A DNA stretch of 64,000 nt from Mucilaginibacter conchicola (GTDB lineage: Bacteria; Bacteroidota; Bacteroidia; Sphingobacteriales; Sphingobacteriaceae), in the NCBI RefSeq assembly GCF_003432115.1, contig NZ_QWDC01000002.1, positions 124,001 through 188,000 of the forward strand. The letters run 5' to 3'. Shown here one piece after another: positions 36,601-43,900 of the stretch. Within the stretch, counting starts at the first letter, position 1, and every line of letters starts with the position of its first letter. The position numbers were made by a program, and so were the translations under genes. Below the pieces are notes generated by a model. That model was not told where the DNA came from. It was given only the letters and a program-made list of their open reading frames with translations, and searched no databases.

Positions 36601-37059
36601 AAGGCCGGTATCAATGCCTACCTTAAGTGTATCGGCATTAGGCGAAAAGGCAAAACCCTCGGTAACCACCATATCCAGCCTGGCAATATGATCAACCAAT
36701 GAGTTGTATGCCTGTGCTTCCCAGGCTTTGTAGAAACCGGCATTGATACGGTTGTCATTATTCGGATGCTTAAGCTGATGTAAACGTTTTGCACGCGCAA
36801 GCGCCTCTATCTCGGCTTTCTCTATCTTAAAATCTTCGTAACGTTTTGATTTTTTAAGGGCCTCGAGCTTTTCTTTGGTAAGGCGGGTTGGCGCCTTATC
36901 GAGATTGGGAAGGTCAGGGTATTGTTTTGAGGTAATGGTAATGGCAGCAGCTACTGCACCTACAATAAGTATTACTACAATTACGCGGCTAAGCCATTTA
37001 AAACGGTTCCACCTGCCGGGATTATCGGCCTGAAATATCTGCCTGTTGTTTGAGGACAT
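33673..37059 (-). CDS. GH18-like + NodB deacetylase + GT2 synthase fusion (1128 aa)
   Basis: One polypeptide with three domains. TM helix ~25-42. GH18-like domain ~120-440: YSFHGINLDIEDV with the chitinase-type E220 and D218 kept but the first two Asp of DGxDxDxE replaced by His and Asn. NodB domain ~490-690: TFDDGPDPDFT (D497, D498), NHTFFHP (H548, H552), RPPF and LLHD. Two TM helices (~705-745). GT2 domain ~760-990: DDGSKDT, DAD (848-850), LAED and QRFRW (976-980), plus four C-terminal TM helices. PNAG machinery splits these jobs between PgaB and PgaC. Here a beta-glycan such as a GlcNAc polymer may be made, exported, deacetylated and trimmed by one protein. Single gene; terminator follows. 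Confidence 0.88.
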   Translation of the reverse strand: MSSNNRQIFQADNPGRWNRFKWLSRVIVVILIVGAVAAAITITSKQYPDLPNLDKAPTRLTKEKLEALKKSKRYEDFKIEKAEIEALARAKRLHQLKHPNNDNRINAGFYKAWEAQAYNSLVDHIARLDMVVTEGFAFSPNADTLKVGIDTGLINLNKKYKKQVLVTLSNYVNYDNVRGGYDVKDVERIFKSKKLRTAFINSMAATLKRYSFHGINLDIEDVKNRNSKEMIAFEEDLYSIFHKQNLLVTQNVTPYDEEFDLKRLAKINDFLFIMAIDQHNDSSNPGDISHQHWVEEILDYVCSQIPSEKVMLTVAGGGYDWPESSVGTAIGYPQAVSQAKQNNKTITYNPESANSHYNYLGSDSLNHTVYFADAATNFNIIRMADDWATGGVALWRMGAEDPRLWTFFQKNLSLDSLKKTGFDLHRLDTVGLNNKIDYAGEGGEVLDLVTEPHTGKIDVSMDTKTYTITNQKYIELPTKYVIRRYGYKPGKIVLTFDDGPDPDFTPRILDILKKEKVPASFFVVGSMVEKNIPLLKRIYDEGYEIGNHTFFHPDISTISLDRVSLELNSTRKLIESITGHSTILFRPPFNADAEPQTLAEVIPVAKSREQSYITIGESIDPWDWQPGVTADSIIARTIRQKDNGSMILLHDAGGDTREETVKALPAIIHYFKEHGYQFTTIADILDKSKDDLMPVAKDEQNFWGHYYDIVVVGFFLGNKFFFYVFLFAIFLAMGRIILIGILATRQFSVNKKIQNVAHELPPISIIVPAYNEEVTAIKTIESLLKTEYPVFNIIFVDDGSKDTTYQVVSEAYANHPQVQVFTKPNGGKASALNFGISHANNDYVICIDADTQLKTDAIYHMMTYFTDEQIGAVAGTVKVGNETNMITKWQSLEYITAQNMDRRAFDIINSITVVPGAIGAFRKSAIFRAGGFTYDTLAEDCDLTMRILKEGYVVKNCAEAIAYTEAPETLNALLKQRFRWSFGVIQSFWKNRDALFNKKFNYFGMVGMPNILIFQIILPLFSPLADLIMILGLFGSHPEKMLVFYVAFLLVDFIVGAIAFRMEKEPYGKLVYLIPQRFIWRQLMYYILFKSIRKALKGELGTWGVLKRTGNVKMKKGELIGGGDEPPV

Positions 37060-37110
37060 GAAGGGATCTTAGGGGTTAAAAAAATGATAAGGTAATTATC
37101 AAACCACAGA

Positions 37111-37272
37111 CTACTTAGATTGTTTGCCCGGCTCAACGCCAGAAAAATCAACCCCGCACTTGCAGTTGCTGCCGCAGCTCTTTTTAGCAAACAAGCTTTT
37201 GTAAATAATACGGCCCACGTAAAAAACGGCAACGGCAAATAGTATCGCTATGATAATGACCTGTACATTCAT
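37111..37272 (-). CDS. FeoB-associated Cys-rich membrane protein-like (53 aa)
   Basis: 53 residues, too short for a usual ORF search. ATG at 37272-37270, stop TAG at 37111-37113. MNVQVIIIAILFAVAVFYVG is one TM helix, then RIIYKSLFAKKS and CGSNCKCGVDFSG, with three Cys in CGSNCKC. This arrangement (TM helix, basic turn, Cys cluster) matches the FeoB-associated Cys-rich family, which usually sits beside feoB; no feoB is here. It lies 51 bp upstream of the trifunctional gene on the same strand, so it may be in its leader. Function by family only; metal binding by the Cys cluster is likely. Confidence 0.7.
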   Translation of the reverse strand: MNVQVIIIAILFAVAVFYVGRIIYKSLFAKKSCGSNCKCGVDFSGVEPGKQSK

Positions 37273-37326
37273 GTCGCAAAATTAATATTAATATATACGT
37301 TTTGTGTGCTAAAAAAGTATCCCTGC

Positions 37327-38523
37327 CTATTTATGCATAAATGCCACAGTGCCGCCCACCCAGTCGAAATCGGCATTGTAACGCACACCTATCATTTTAC
37401 CCCGGCTTAGCCTTGCCAGGTTAATGGCCAATGTAGGTTTTTCATGCCCATCGGGCCATAAATACAACAGTCGTATTTCTACCTTTACGCCACCATCCGG
37501 TGATTCAACAACGGGTACATAATCTACCTTTTCCTGCAGGATCCAGTTCTCAGGGTCGGGGAGTTTCTCTATGTCCCCATCCATAATATCAATGATAACA
37601 CCCTGCCCCGCAAAGCTGAACAATGGTTTAAGCACATAATTCTGCAGATCATCGGGCATGGTGGCCAGCTTGTGCACAAACTGTGTTTTTGGTACGTACC
37701 GCCCCCGCAAGAAAGGCATGGTATATTTACTGATGCGGTAGAACCAGTTGGGGTGCGTTATCCATTCCACATCCAACGGCTGGCGGATATCTACTACTTT
37801 ATTAAATATATCGGGGTCGTTCTCTATCTCATCAAATATCAAGCGGTTGTAGATGCGGCGGATACGTTTCTTTTCGCCACTTTCGGTTTTGTAGAATAGC
37901 TGGTCGCCTTCCTGTAGCAGACCGGCAAGGGAAACAACCGGTGTACCGATGTATTTCTCGGTAATGTAAAAGTCTACAGCGGTTTTCTGATGGGGCGCGT
38001 TCACATCCATCAGCACCACTTCATCGGGCTGGTAAGGGCCAATGATGGTTTCTTTCAGCAGATCGATGTAGCTGCTTTTAGTAAGATCATTAAAAAATAT
38101 GGTTTGGTTGCCGGGCACATTAAAAGCGTGGCGGTAGTTTTCGCCCAGCTGCACCTGAAAACCATACAGCGAGGGGAAGCCCTGCATCTCTATCAGTTTG
38201 GGCACGATGTTGCCGGCATCGTCCTTACACACGCCAAAATCCAGAGCAATAAAATGTGAGTGATCGTTCTCATTGGCTACGCGCCATTTTTCGGGGATGG
38301 CCTTTTCGCTTAAATCCTTAAAGTTAGACGCAGTTATTACATCGATGATGTCCTGCCCTGCCTGTATCAGCTTATCGCGAAAATCATCCGTAAGAAACAC
38401 GGGCGTTTCTGCTACCCTAAACTCTACGGGTTTGTGCAGCCCGGTATTCAGGTCAACCAAAAAATCAGCATACTTTTCCTCGGTGAAATTCTGGTTAAAT
38501 ATGGTTCTGACAGATGGGTTCAT
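37327..38523 (-). CDS. ATP-grasp-like ligase, last gene of amidoligase cluster
   Basis: 398 residues, no close family recognised. The C-terminal half has an ATP-grasp pattern: YVLKPLFSFAGQGVI (296-310) with K299 and glycines 306/308, WILQEKVDY with E331, VEIRLLYLW with R351, and NLARLSRGKM (N368). The N-terminal half has FIALDFGV and PKLIEMQGFPSLYGFQ and MDVNAPHQKTAVDFYI, suggesting a circularly permuted arrangement as in glutathionylspermidine synthase or similar amide ligases. It is last in a five-gene leftward row with an amidotransferase, a YbdK-type ligase, a second ATP-grasp and an esterase; a role in joining an amine or amino acid to a carboxylate is likely but unproven. Confidence 0.65.
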   Translation of the reverse strand: MNPSVRTIFNQNFTEEKYADFLVDLNTGLHKPVEFRVAETPVFLTDDFRDKLIQAGQDIIDVITASNFKDLSEKAIPEKWRVANENDHSHFIALDFGVCKDDAGNIVPKLIEMQGFPSLYGFQVQLGENYRHAFNVPGNQTIFFNDLTKSSYIDLLKETIIGPYQPDEVVLMDVNAPHQKTAVDFYITEKYIGTPVVSLAGLLQEGDQLFYKTESGEKKRIRRIYNRLIFDEIENDPDIFNKVVDIRQPLDVEWITHPNWFYRISKYTMPFLRGRYVPKTQFVHKLATMPDDLQNYVLKPLFSFAGQGVIIDIMDGDIEKLPDPENWILQEKVDYVPVVESPDGGVKVEIRLLYLWPDGHEKPTLAINLARLSRGKMIGVRYNADFDWVGGTVAFMHK

Positions 38524-38565
38524 AGGTGGTAGTGTTTGATTTTAAAAACCTTTGTCATTATCAAA

Positions 38566-38677
38566 AACTATGTCATTGCGATCCGCCGGCTGGCGGAGAA
38601 ACAATCTCAGAGGACAAGCATATCAGACCTGCCTATGAGATTGCCACGTCGCTGCCGCTCCTCGCAATGACATAGTT
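38566..38677. repeat. Dispersed inverted repeat, family B copy 2
   Basis: AACTATGTCATTGCGA (38566-38581) and TCGCAATGACATAGTT (38662-38677) are perfect 16-bp terminal inverted repeats. Inner ACAATCTCA (38611-38619) and TGAGATTG also pair. It contains a CCGCCGGCTGGCGGAG palindrome also seen, in near-identical form, in the family D element at 39575. It fills the gap between the GATase and the last ATP-grasp gene. Confidence 0.85.
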
Positions 38678-38720
38678 ATATATTTTTCATATAATTTCTA
38701 ACGCAGGCTACCCTTTAATC

Positions 38721-39566
38721 TTACGCTCCCGCTTCCAGTTTCTGATACTTCAATACCGCTTCATCCAAAAAATTAGGGATAATGGTGTGTTGAGTATGTA
38801 CTATCTTATCAGGATCCTCAAGGCGCTCCAGCATCTCGTTGTACTTGGCTTCGCCGTGCTCGCTGATAACGTCGGCTTTTTTGTCGTCGCGTTGTAGCAG
38901 CAGGCTCATACCGTGGGCATCTGCCTCGGGGTGAAACTGCGTGGCAAAAAAGTACGGACTAAACCTTATAGCCATCATGGCACGCGGCAGGTCAACATAA
39001 GGGCGCTCTTTTTCCAGGGCGACCAACTGCATACCTAACTCTTTGAAACGGCTTTCATCAGGATTGATCACCTGCCAGCTGCGCGAATCAACGGTGTAGA
39101 ACGGATCGCTCAGGCCCTGAAAAACCTGCTCCCGGCTACCCTCACCTACAATATGCACCGGCAACACCCCAAACGACGGCGAACGGCGGGTGCTGATCTC
39201 GCCCAAACCATATTTGCGGCACATCAGCTGGAATGAGTGGCATACAAAAAACACGTGCTTTTTATCGCCGCTGTTACCCAGGTTATGGTCTTCCAGTTTA
39301 TCTATCAGGTTAAAGTAATTGCGCTCCCAAACGCTGCCCTCACTATCCAGCGGACTGCCCGGGCCTCCGCTCGATATATAAGCATCAAAGCCCATATCAG
39401 GCACTTCTGCCTTGCCGCGTACATCAAATACCTTATAAGTTAAATTTAAATTGTGCTGCGTTCTATAGCGCTCCAGTATCTCCCGGAAACCCCGCATCCC
39501 CTCGTTTGCCACGCCATCGTACAAATCTAATATGGCAACCTTTATTTCCGGTTTGTTAGTGTTCAT
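38721..39566 (-). CDS. Class I glutamine amidotransferase (GMPS-like)
   Basis: 281 residues. The nucleophile Cys is C109 in FFVCHSFQLMCRKYGLG, and the His-Glu pair is H212/E214 in ATQFHPEADA. The oxyanion YISSGGPGSP loop (64-72) is complete. Triad GATases release ammonia from glutamine for a partner synthase. Unlike GuaA or CarA it stands as a separate protein beside ATP-grasp ligases, so it probably supplies ammonia to one of them or cleaves a gamma-glutamyl bond. Regulation is not visible; spacers on both sides are repeat-filled. Confidence 0.85.
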   Translation of the reverse strand: MNTNKPEIKVAILDLYDGVANEGMRGFREILERYRTQHNLNLTYKVFDVRGKAEVPDMGFDAYISSGGPGSPLDSEGSVWERNYFNLIDKLEDHNLGNSGDKKHVFFVCHSFQLMCRKYGLGEISTRRSPSFGVLPVHIVGEGSREQVFQGLSDPFYTVDSRSWQVINPDESRFKELGMQLVALEKERPYVDLPRAMMAIRFSPYFFATQFHPEADAHGMSLLLQRDDKKADVISEHGEAKYNEMLERLEDPDKIVHTQHTIIPNFLDEAVLKYQKLEAGA

Positions 39567-39574
39567 AAGCCCCC

Positions 39575-39665
39575 TTTAAATCTCCTCCGCCAGTTGGCGG
39601 AGAGACTTTTTGATATTTAATTTTATGTTTAAAGCCCTCTCCTTCGGAGAGGGTTTGGGAGAGGC
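39575..39665. repeat. Dispersed palindromic repeat, family D copy 1
   Basis: Two hairpins: CTCCGCC-AGTT-GGCGGAG (39585-39602) and CCCTCTCC-TTC-GGAGAGGG (39635-39653), in a 107-bp gap. A related, shorter form occurs at 56152-56190. Confidence 0.7.
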
Positions 39666-39673
39666 GTCCTTGC

Positions 39674-40771
39674 TTAAATCCCTTTTAACGTTTGTGATGT
39701 GATATAGTCTACCACGTCTACAAAGTTATTATTTTGGTTGTAAACAGCCAGTTGTCTGTCGGCGCCGGTACCGTGTTCCAATATTTTGTGTACATAGGCT
39801 AGGTCATCGCGCGAACCGAGTTCGTCAACCACATCGTCTACAAAATCCAAAAGCTCTAATACCAGTGAGCGGGTGTTCACTTCCATTTCTTTACCAAAGT
39901 CTATCATTTTGCCATCGATACCGTAACGGGCAGCGCGCCATTTGTTCTCATTGATTAAAGCGCGGGAGTAGTTAATGAACTTCATGTTCTGTGCCCGCAG
40001 CTTGTACAGCTTGGCACAAAGCGCCTGGAACAATGCCGTGAAGGCTATGGTTTCATCAACCAGCATAGGGCAATCGCATATACGAAACTCAATGGTCTCG
40101 AAGAACGGGTGCACACGGATATCCCACCAGATCTTTTTGGCATTATCAATACAGTTGGTTTTTACCAGCAGTTTAATATAGCGGTCGTATTCTTCAATAC
40201 TGCTGAAATAATCAGGGATGCCCGTCCTCGGGAATTTATCGAATACTTTGGTGCGGAATGATTTGAAACCTGTATTTCGGCCTTCCCAAAAAGGCGAGTT
40301 GGTTGACAGCGCATAAACGTGCGGCAAAAAATATCGTACCTGGTTGGCAATGTGTATAGCCATATCGCGCGACTGGATACCCACATGCACATGCAACCCG
40401 AAAATAAGGTTGGAGCGTGCGGCTTCCTGCATCTCGTCTACTATTTCAAAATACCGCGGGTGGTCTGTTATCAACTGGTGTTGCCAGTGCGAAAACGGGT
40501 GTGTCCCCGCCGCGCCAATGCGCAGGCCAAGGTCGCCGGCCAGTTGGGCCACGGTGCCGCGTAGTTTGGTTACCTCGGCGCGGGCTTCCTGGGTGTTACG
40601 GCAAATATGCGTACCCACTTCCACCACAGCCTGGTGCATTTCGGCCTTTACCTGGTCTTCGTGGATCTTTTGTGCACCGTCAACAATTTTTTGCTCGTGC
40701 GATGTGAGTTCCCTGGTCACAGGGTCAATCACCATAAATTCTTCTTCAACACCTAAGGTGAACTCGTTCAT
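39674..40771 (-). CDS. YbdK-type carboxylate-amine ligase (GCS2 fold)
   Basis: 365 residues. Glutamate-cysteine ligase fold family 2: GVEEEFMVID (7-16), GTHPFSHW, GLHVHVG, NSPFWEGRNTGFKSFR, WWDIRVHPFFETIEFRICD. These are the metal, ATP and amine-binding motifs. YbdK forms gamma-glutamyl bonds with weak or unknown specificity; it is not GshA. In glutathione-free organisms the true substrate is not known. It is the middle gene of the five-gene row. Flanking gaps hold a family C and a family D repeat, with no clear start signals. Length normal. Confidence 0.88.
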   Translation of the reverse strand: MNEFTLGVEEEFMVIDPVTRELTSHEQKIVDGAQKIHEDQVKAEMHQAVVEVGTHICRNTQEARAEVTKLRGTVAQLAGDLGLRIGAAGTHPFSHWQHQLITDHPRYFEIVDEMQEAARSNLIFGLHVHVGIQSRDMAIHIANQVRYFLPHVYALSTNSPFWEGRNTGFKSFRTKVFDKFPRTGIPDYFSSIEEYDRYIKLLVKTNCIDNAKKIWWDIRVHPFFETIEFRICDCPMLVDETIAFTALFQALCAKLYKLRAQNMKFINYSRALINENKWRAARYGIDGKMIDFGKEMEVNTRSLVLELLDFVDDVVDELGSRDDLAYVHKILEHGTGADRQLAVYNQNNNFVDVVDYITSQTLKGI

Positions 40772-40805
40772 AATTGGTTAAGGGTTATTGGTATCTTCTC
40801 ATTTT

Positions 40806-40931
40806 ACTCACCCGATCATCGCTACGCTCGACCACCCTCTCTCCGCAAGCGGAAAGAGGGATTTTTTTCTTTTTAGTACCCTCTTTGCGGAGCAGAGAGG
40901 GTCGACCAGCGATAGCGCCGTCGGGGTGAGT
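40806..40931. repeat. Dispersed inverted repeat, family C copy 2
   Basis: ACTCACCC (40806-40813) and GGGTGAGT (40924-40931) are inverted ends; CCACCCTCTCTCCGC and GCGGAGCAGAGAGGGT pair inside. It overlaps the last base of the ATP-grasp stop codon at 40931 and fills the gap before the YbdK-type gene. Confidence 0.83.
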
Positions 40932-42067
40932 TATTTCTTCGCCTTCTTAGGCGCTGCTTCCTTAGCTGCAGCTACTTTCTTTGGCACCGCCGCCTTTGCC
41001 GGTGCAGCCTTTTTAGGTGCGGCTTTCTTTTTCGCCTTACCTTCTTCAGCTATGGTATGGTCTATAGGCCCTTCTGTTACAGGATTTGCCTGCAGGCTGA
41101 TGGTTTTGGCCACGTACAGTTCTTTACCGGCAACGGATGTTTTTAAATATTCGCCCCAGGTAAGATTATCGCGGTCGTCTTTTTGTTTTTTGGCGCGCTC
41201 AATGGCGTAGCTTGCTGCGGTTTCTACTACCCAGTCGAAGTTTTCCTGGCCTACGCTGGTCACTTCGGCATCAGGGGCTGGGTTACAGAAATCAATAGCG
41301 TAAGGGATACCATCCCGCACGGCAAATTCCACCGTATTAAAATCGTAACCTAAGTATTGGTTAAGGCGCAAAACATAATCGGTTATGGTTTCCAGCATTT
41401 TTTTGGATGCCGGTGCTTTGCCATGCTCATAACGCAGGTGATGCGGGTTACGAGGCTCGTACTGCATAATGCGTACATGCTTACCGCCAATGCAGTAGCA
41501 ACGGAAATAATCATCAAAAATGATCTCTTCCTGCAGCAGCATTACCAGTTGTTTGGTTTCCGCAAATTTCTCCCAAAGGTCTTCGGCACTGCTTATTTTA
41601 TAAACATCGCGCCAGCCGCCCCCGTCAAAGGGTTTCATATATGCCGGGAAACCTACATAGTTAAACATTGCTTCCCAATCCAACGGGTAAGCCAGGTTAC
41701 GGAATGATTTATCTGATGTATTATCCGGGTGATCTTTTGATGGCAGTAACACCGTTTTTGGTACCGGCACACCTATTTTAGTGGCGAGGGCGTTGTTAAA
41801 GAATTTCTCATCTGCGCTCCACCAAAAGGGGTTGTTGATAACCGCAGTACCGGTAATAGCTGCATTCTTTAGCGATGCGCGGTAGAATGGCACATCCTGC
41901 GAGATACGGTCAACAATTACCGAATAGCCCAATGGCTCGCCCTGCAGCATCTTATCAATGCGTACAAACTCGGCACTGATGCCTTTTTCTGCCTTCTCGT
42001 TGATGCGGTCAACAAATGCCTGCGGAAATGAATTTTCCTGCCCGAATAAGATGCCTATTTTTTTCAT
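40931..42067 (-). CDS. ATP-grasp amide ligase with Lys/Ala/Pro-rich C-terminal tail
   Basis: 378 residues. ATP-grasp: YMKPFDGGGWRDVY (143-156, K145 and G149-151), LLQEEII with E180/E181, TVEFAV with E247 and DFCNPAPDAE with D259 and N262, all expected for nucleotide and metal binding. N-terminal DRISQDVPFYR and NNPFWWSADEKFF (79-91) carry substrate contacts. The last ~35 residues are a basic tail, KAKKKAAPKKAAPAKAAVPK then VAAAKEAAPKKAKK, like eukaryotic H1 or AlgP tails. It probably ligates an amino acid or amine to a carboxylate. The tail is unusual for a small-molecule ligase. Second gene of the leftward row, 97 bp after the esterase. Confidence 0.85.
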   Translation of the reverse strand: MKKIGILFGQENSFPQAFVDRINEKAEKGISAEFVRIDKMLQGEPLGYSVIVDRISQDVPFYRASLKNAAITGTAVINNPFWWSADEKFFNNALATKIGVPVPKTVLLPSKDHPDNTSDKSFRNLAYPLDWEAMFNYVGFPAYMKPFDGGGWRDVYKISSAEDLWEKFAETKQLVMLLQEEIIFDDYFRCYCIGGKHVRIMQYEPRNPHHLRYEHGKAPASKKMLETITDYVLRLNQYLGYDFNTVEFAVRDGIPYAIDFCNPAPDAEVTSVGQENFDWVVETAASYAIERAKKQKDDRDNLTWGEYLKTSVAGKELYVAKTISLQANPVTEGPIDHTIAEEGKAKKKAAPKKAAPAKAAVPKKVAAAKEAAPKKAKK

Positions 42068-42164
42068 GGTTTTTGTTTAGTGCCGGTTGCGAGAGCCGGA
42101 CATGTTTCTTTAAGATGTATATTCTAATGTAGCTGTCTTGATTCTTGTCTCTTAATTCTTGATT

Positions 42165-42872
42165 CTATTTTATCGTACTCAAATAATGCGGAAACATTGC
42201 CTTCCATATCGGCCAGTCGTGTTTGGCGTTGGGGCGGATGTCCAGCCAGTGGTTGATGTTCTTGCTATTTAAAATATTTGATAGCGTGACGTTGTACTCC
42301 TTACAGATATCCCAGTCTGATGTACCCAGGATGATATTCATTTGCCACAAAGCCCAATTATCGCTACCAGGCAAATAATCTACAGGGTTATTGTAAAATA
42401 TATTATCGTCGTAAAAGCCATCCGTAAACATTTTGATATCAAAGGCGCCGCCCATGGTAAAAAGGTGGCCTACTTTCTCGGGGTGTTTAAAGGCGAAATT
42501 GGCTGCATGGTACCCGCCAAAACTACATCCGGCTACGGCAACTTTATTAACCCCGGTCTCGTGCATGGCCCAGGGCGCCAGCTCTTCCAGCAGCATTTTA
42601 TCGTACCAGGCGTAACGGCGGGCACGATCAGCCGGGTGGATGCCTTTATCATACCAGGTAATATCATCAATGGTTGAGGGGCAATAAATTTTCACCAAAC
42701 CTTCGTCGATAAACCAACGTACACTATCAATAAGGCCATGGTCTTTATTTTGATAGTAGCTGCCTTTGGTTGTAGGGAACAACAGCACGGGATAACCGCG
42801 GTCGCCAAATACCAGCATTTCCATGTCGAGGTTTAAGTTTGGCGAGTGCCAGCGGTGATATTGCTCTTTCAA
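42165..42872 (-). CDS. Esterase-family alpha/beta hydrolase (COG4947-like)
   Basis: 235 residues. Nucleophile S117 in AGCSFGGYHAA, catalytic His near 218 in NAKHDWPIW, acid in the LGTSDWDI region. The family name is esterase, function unknown. It is first of the leftward cluster and 126 bp from a divergent alpha/beta hydrolase gene, so the cluster is bounded on its right by two hydrolases facing away from each other. A hydrolase here could release or transfer a thioester- or ester-bound product of the ligases. The 97-bp spacer after it has a low-complexity CTTGATTCTTGTCTC tract. Confidence 0.85.
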   Translation of the reverse strand: MKEQYHRWHSPNLNLDMEMLVFGDRGYPVLLFPTTKGSYYQNKDHGLIDSVRWFIDEGLVKIYCPSTIDDITWYDKGIHPADRARRYAWYDKMLLEELAPWAMHETGVNKVAVAGCSFGGYHAANFAFKHPEKVGHLFTMGGAFDIKMFTDGFYDDNIFYNNPVDYLPGSDNWALWQMNIILGTSDWDICKEYNVTLSNILNSKNINHWLDIRPNAKHDWPIWKAMFPHYLSTIK

Positions 42873-42953
42873 TAGTTATCTATCTTTAAGATGGTAAGTT
42901 AAAACGTTTGCCCCTTAATGTCAACATTATGCCAAATAATTCTGTTTTAGGCC

Positions 42954-42981
42954 TTTGATAAAACTTTAAAACTTATTTTTG
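42954..42981 (+). promoter_or_regulatory. Candidate promoter for the divergent hydrolase
   Basis: TTTG (42954-42957), 16 bases, TATTTTTG (42974-42981), a perfect TAnnTTTG with a short spacer. It is 17 bases before the ATG at 42999. Confidence 0.5.
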
Positions 42982-42998
42982 TAGCCTTAAATTTAAAA

Positions 42999-43814
42999 AT
43001 GCCCATGTACTACAGTACAGAGACCGAGATAATGATAGACGAACAAGAACTGGATTTTACTTCTACGATACTTAACCGCGAGGTTACCTTCACCCTGCTT
43101 AAACCGCAGGCGAATGCCATAACCGAGCCCTTGAATTTGTTATTACTGAACGATGGCCAGGACCTTGAAGCCATTGACCTTATAAATACGCTTGAGCAAC
43201 TTTACGAGCGCAACAGCTTAAAACCTGTGCTGGTGGTTGCCATCCGCGCTAATGAAGACCGCGTACAGGAATACGGTGTAGCGGGCAAGCCCGACTTTAA
43301 AAAACGCGGCAGCAAAGCAGCACTGTACACGCAATTTATCACCAGCGAACTTATCCCTTTTGTAAAAGAACAAACAGGTGTTGAAGAATTTGAAACCACT
43401 GCTTTTGCAGGCTTTTCTTTAGGCGGATTATCAGCTTTTGATATTGCATGGAACAATCCGCAGGTGTTTGATATGGTAGGCGCTTTCTCGGCGTCGTTCT
43501 GGTGGAGAAGCAAAGACCTGGGTAAAGGTTATACCAATGACGACCGCATTATGCATGCCGTTATTAAAAACGCCGTTTCGAAACCCGATATTAAATTTTG
43601 GCTGCAGACCGGCACCAAAGATGAAACTGCTGATCGTAATAACAACGGCATCATTGATTCTATTGATGATACCATAGATATTATCAAAGAGCTTTTAGCC
43701 AAAGGTTACCAACGCAGCGAGATCCAATACCTGGAGATGCTAAACGGCACCCACAACACTGCCACCTGGGGCAAAGCTATGCCTAAGTTTTTGTGCTGGG
43801 CGTTTGGGAAGTAG
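42999..43814 (+). CDS. Enterochelin esterase-like alpha/beta hydrolase
   Basis: 271 residues. Nucleophile S140 in AFAGFSLGGLSAFDIAW; the oxyanion region NLLLLNDGQD (46-55) and catalytic His near TATWGKAMP with TGTKDE as the acid stretch match the Fes/D-esterase branch (PF00756). It has no signal peptide. It is divergent from the amidoligase cluster and lies 126 bp from it, so co-regulation from the shared region is plausible. Alternative start at M12 (43032) is possible. Next gene is typA after a repeat. Confidence 0.83.
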   Translation: MPMYYSTETEIMIDEQELDFTSTILNREVTFTLLKPQANAITEPLNLLLLNDGQDLEAIDLINTLEQLYERNSLKPVLVVAIRANEDRVQEYGVAGKPDFKKRGSKAALYTQFITSELIPFVKEQTGVEEFETTAFAGFSLGGLSAFDIAWNNPQVFDMVGAFSASFWWRSKDLGKGYTNDDRIMHAVIKNAVSKPDIKFWLQTGTKDETADRNNNGIIDSIDDTIDIIKELLAKGYQRSEIQYLEMLNGTHNTATWGKAMPKFLCWAFGK

Positions 43815-43900
43815 GGACCGCTGATTGGTTTTGATTAAGGTGATCATTATGATTTCTTTTTTGAACCATGATGAAGGGATTAACCCTGCCTGTTCTTCAT

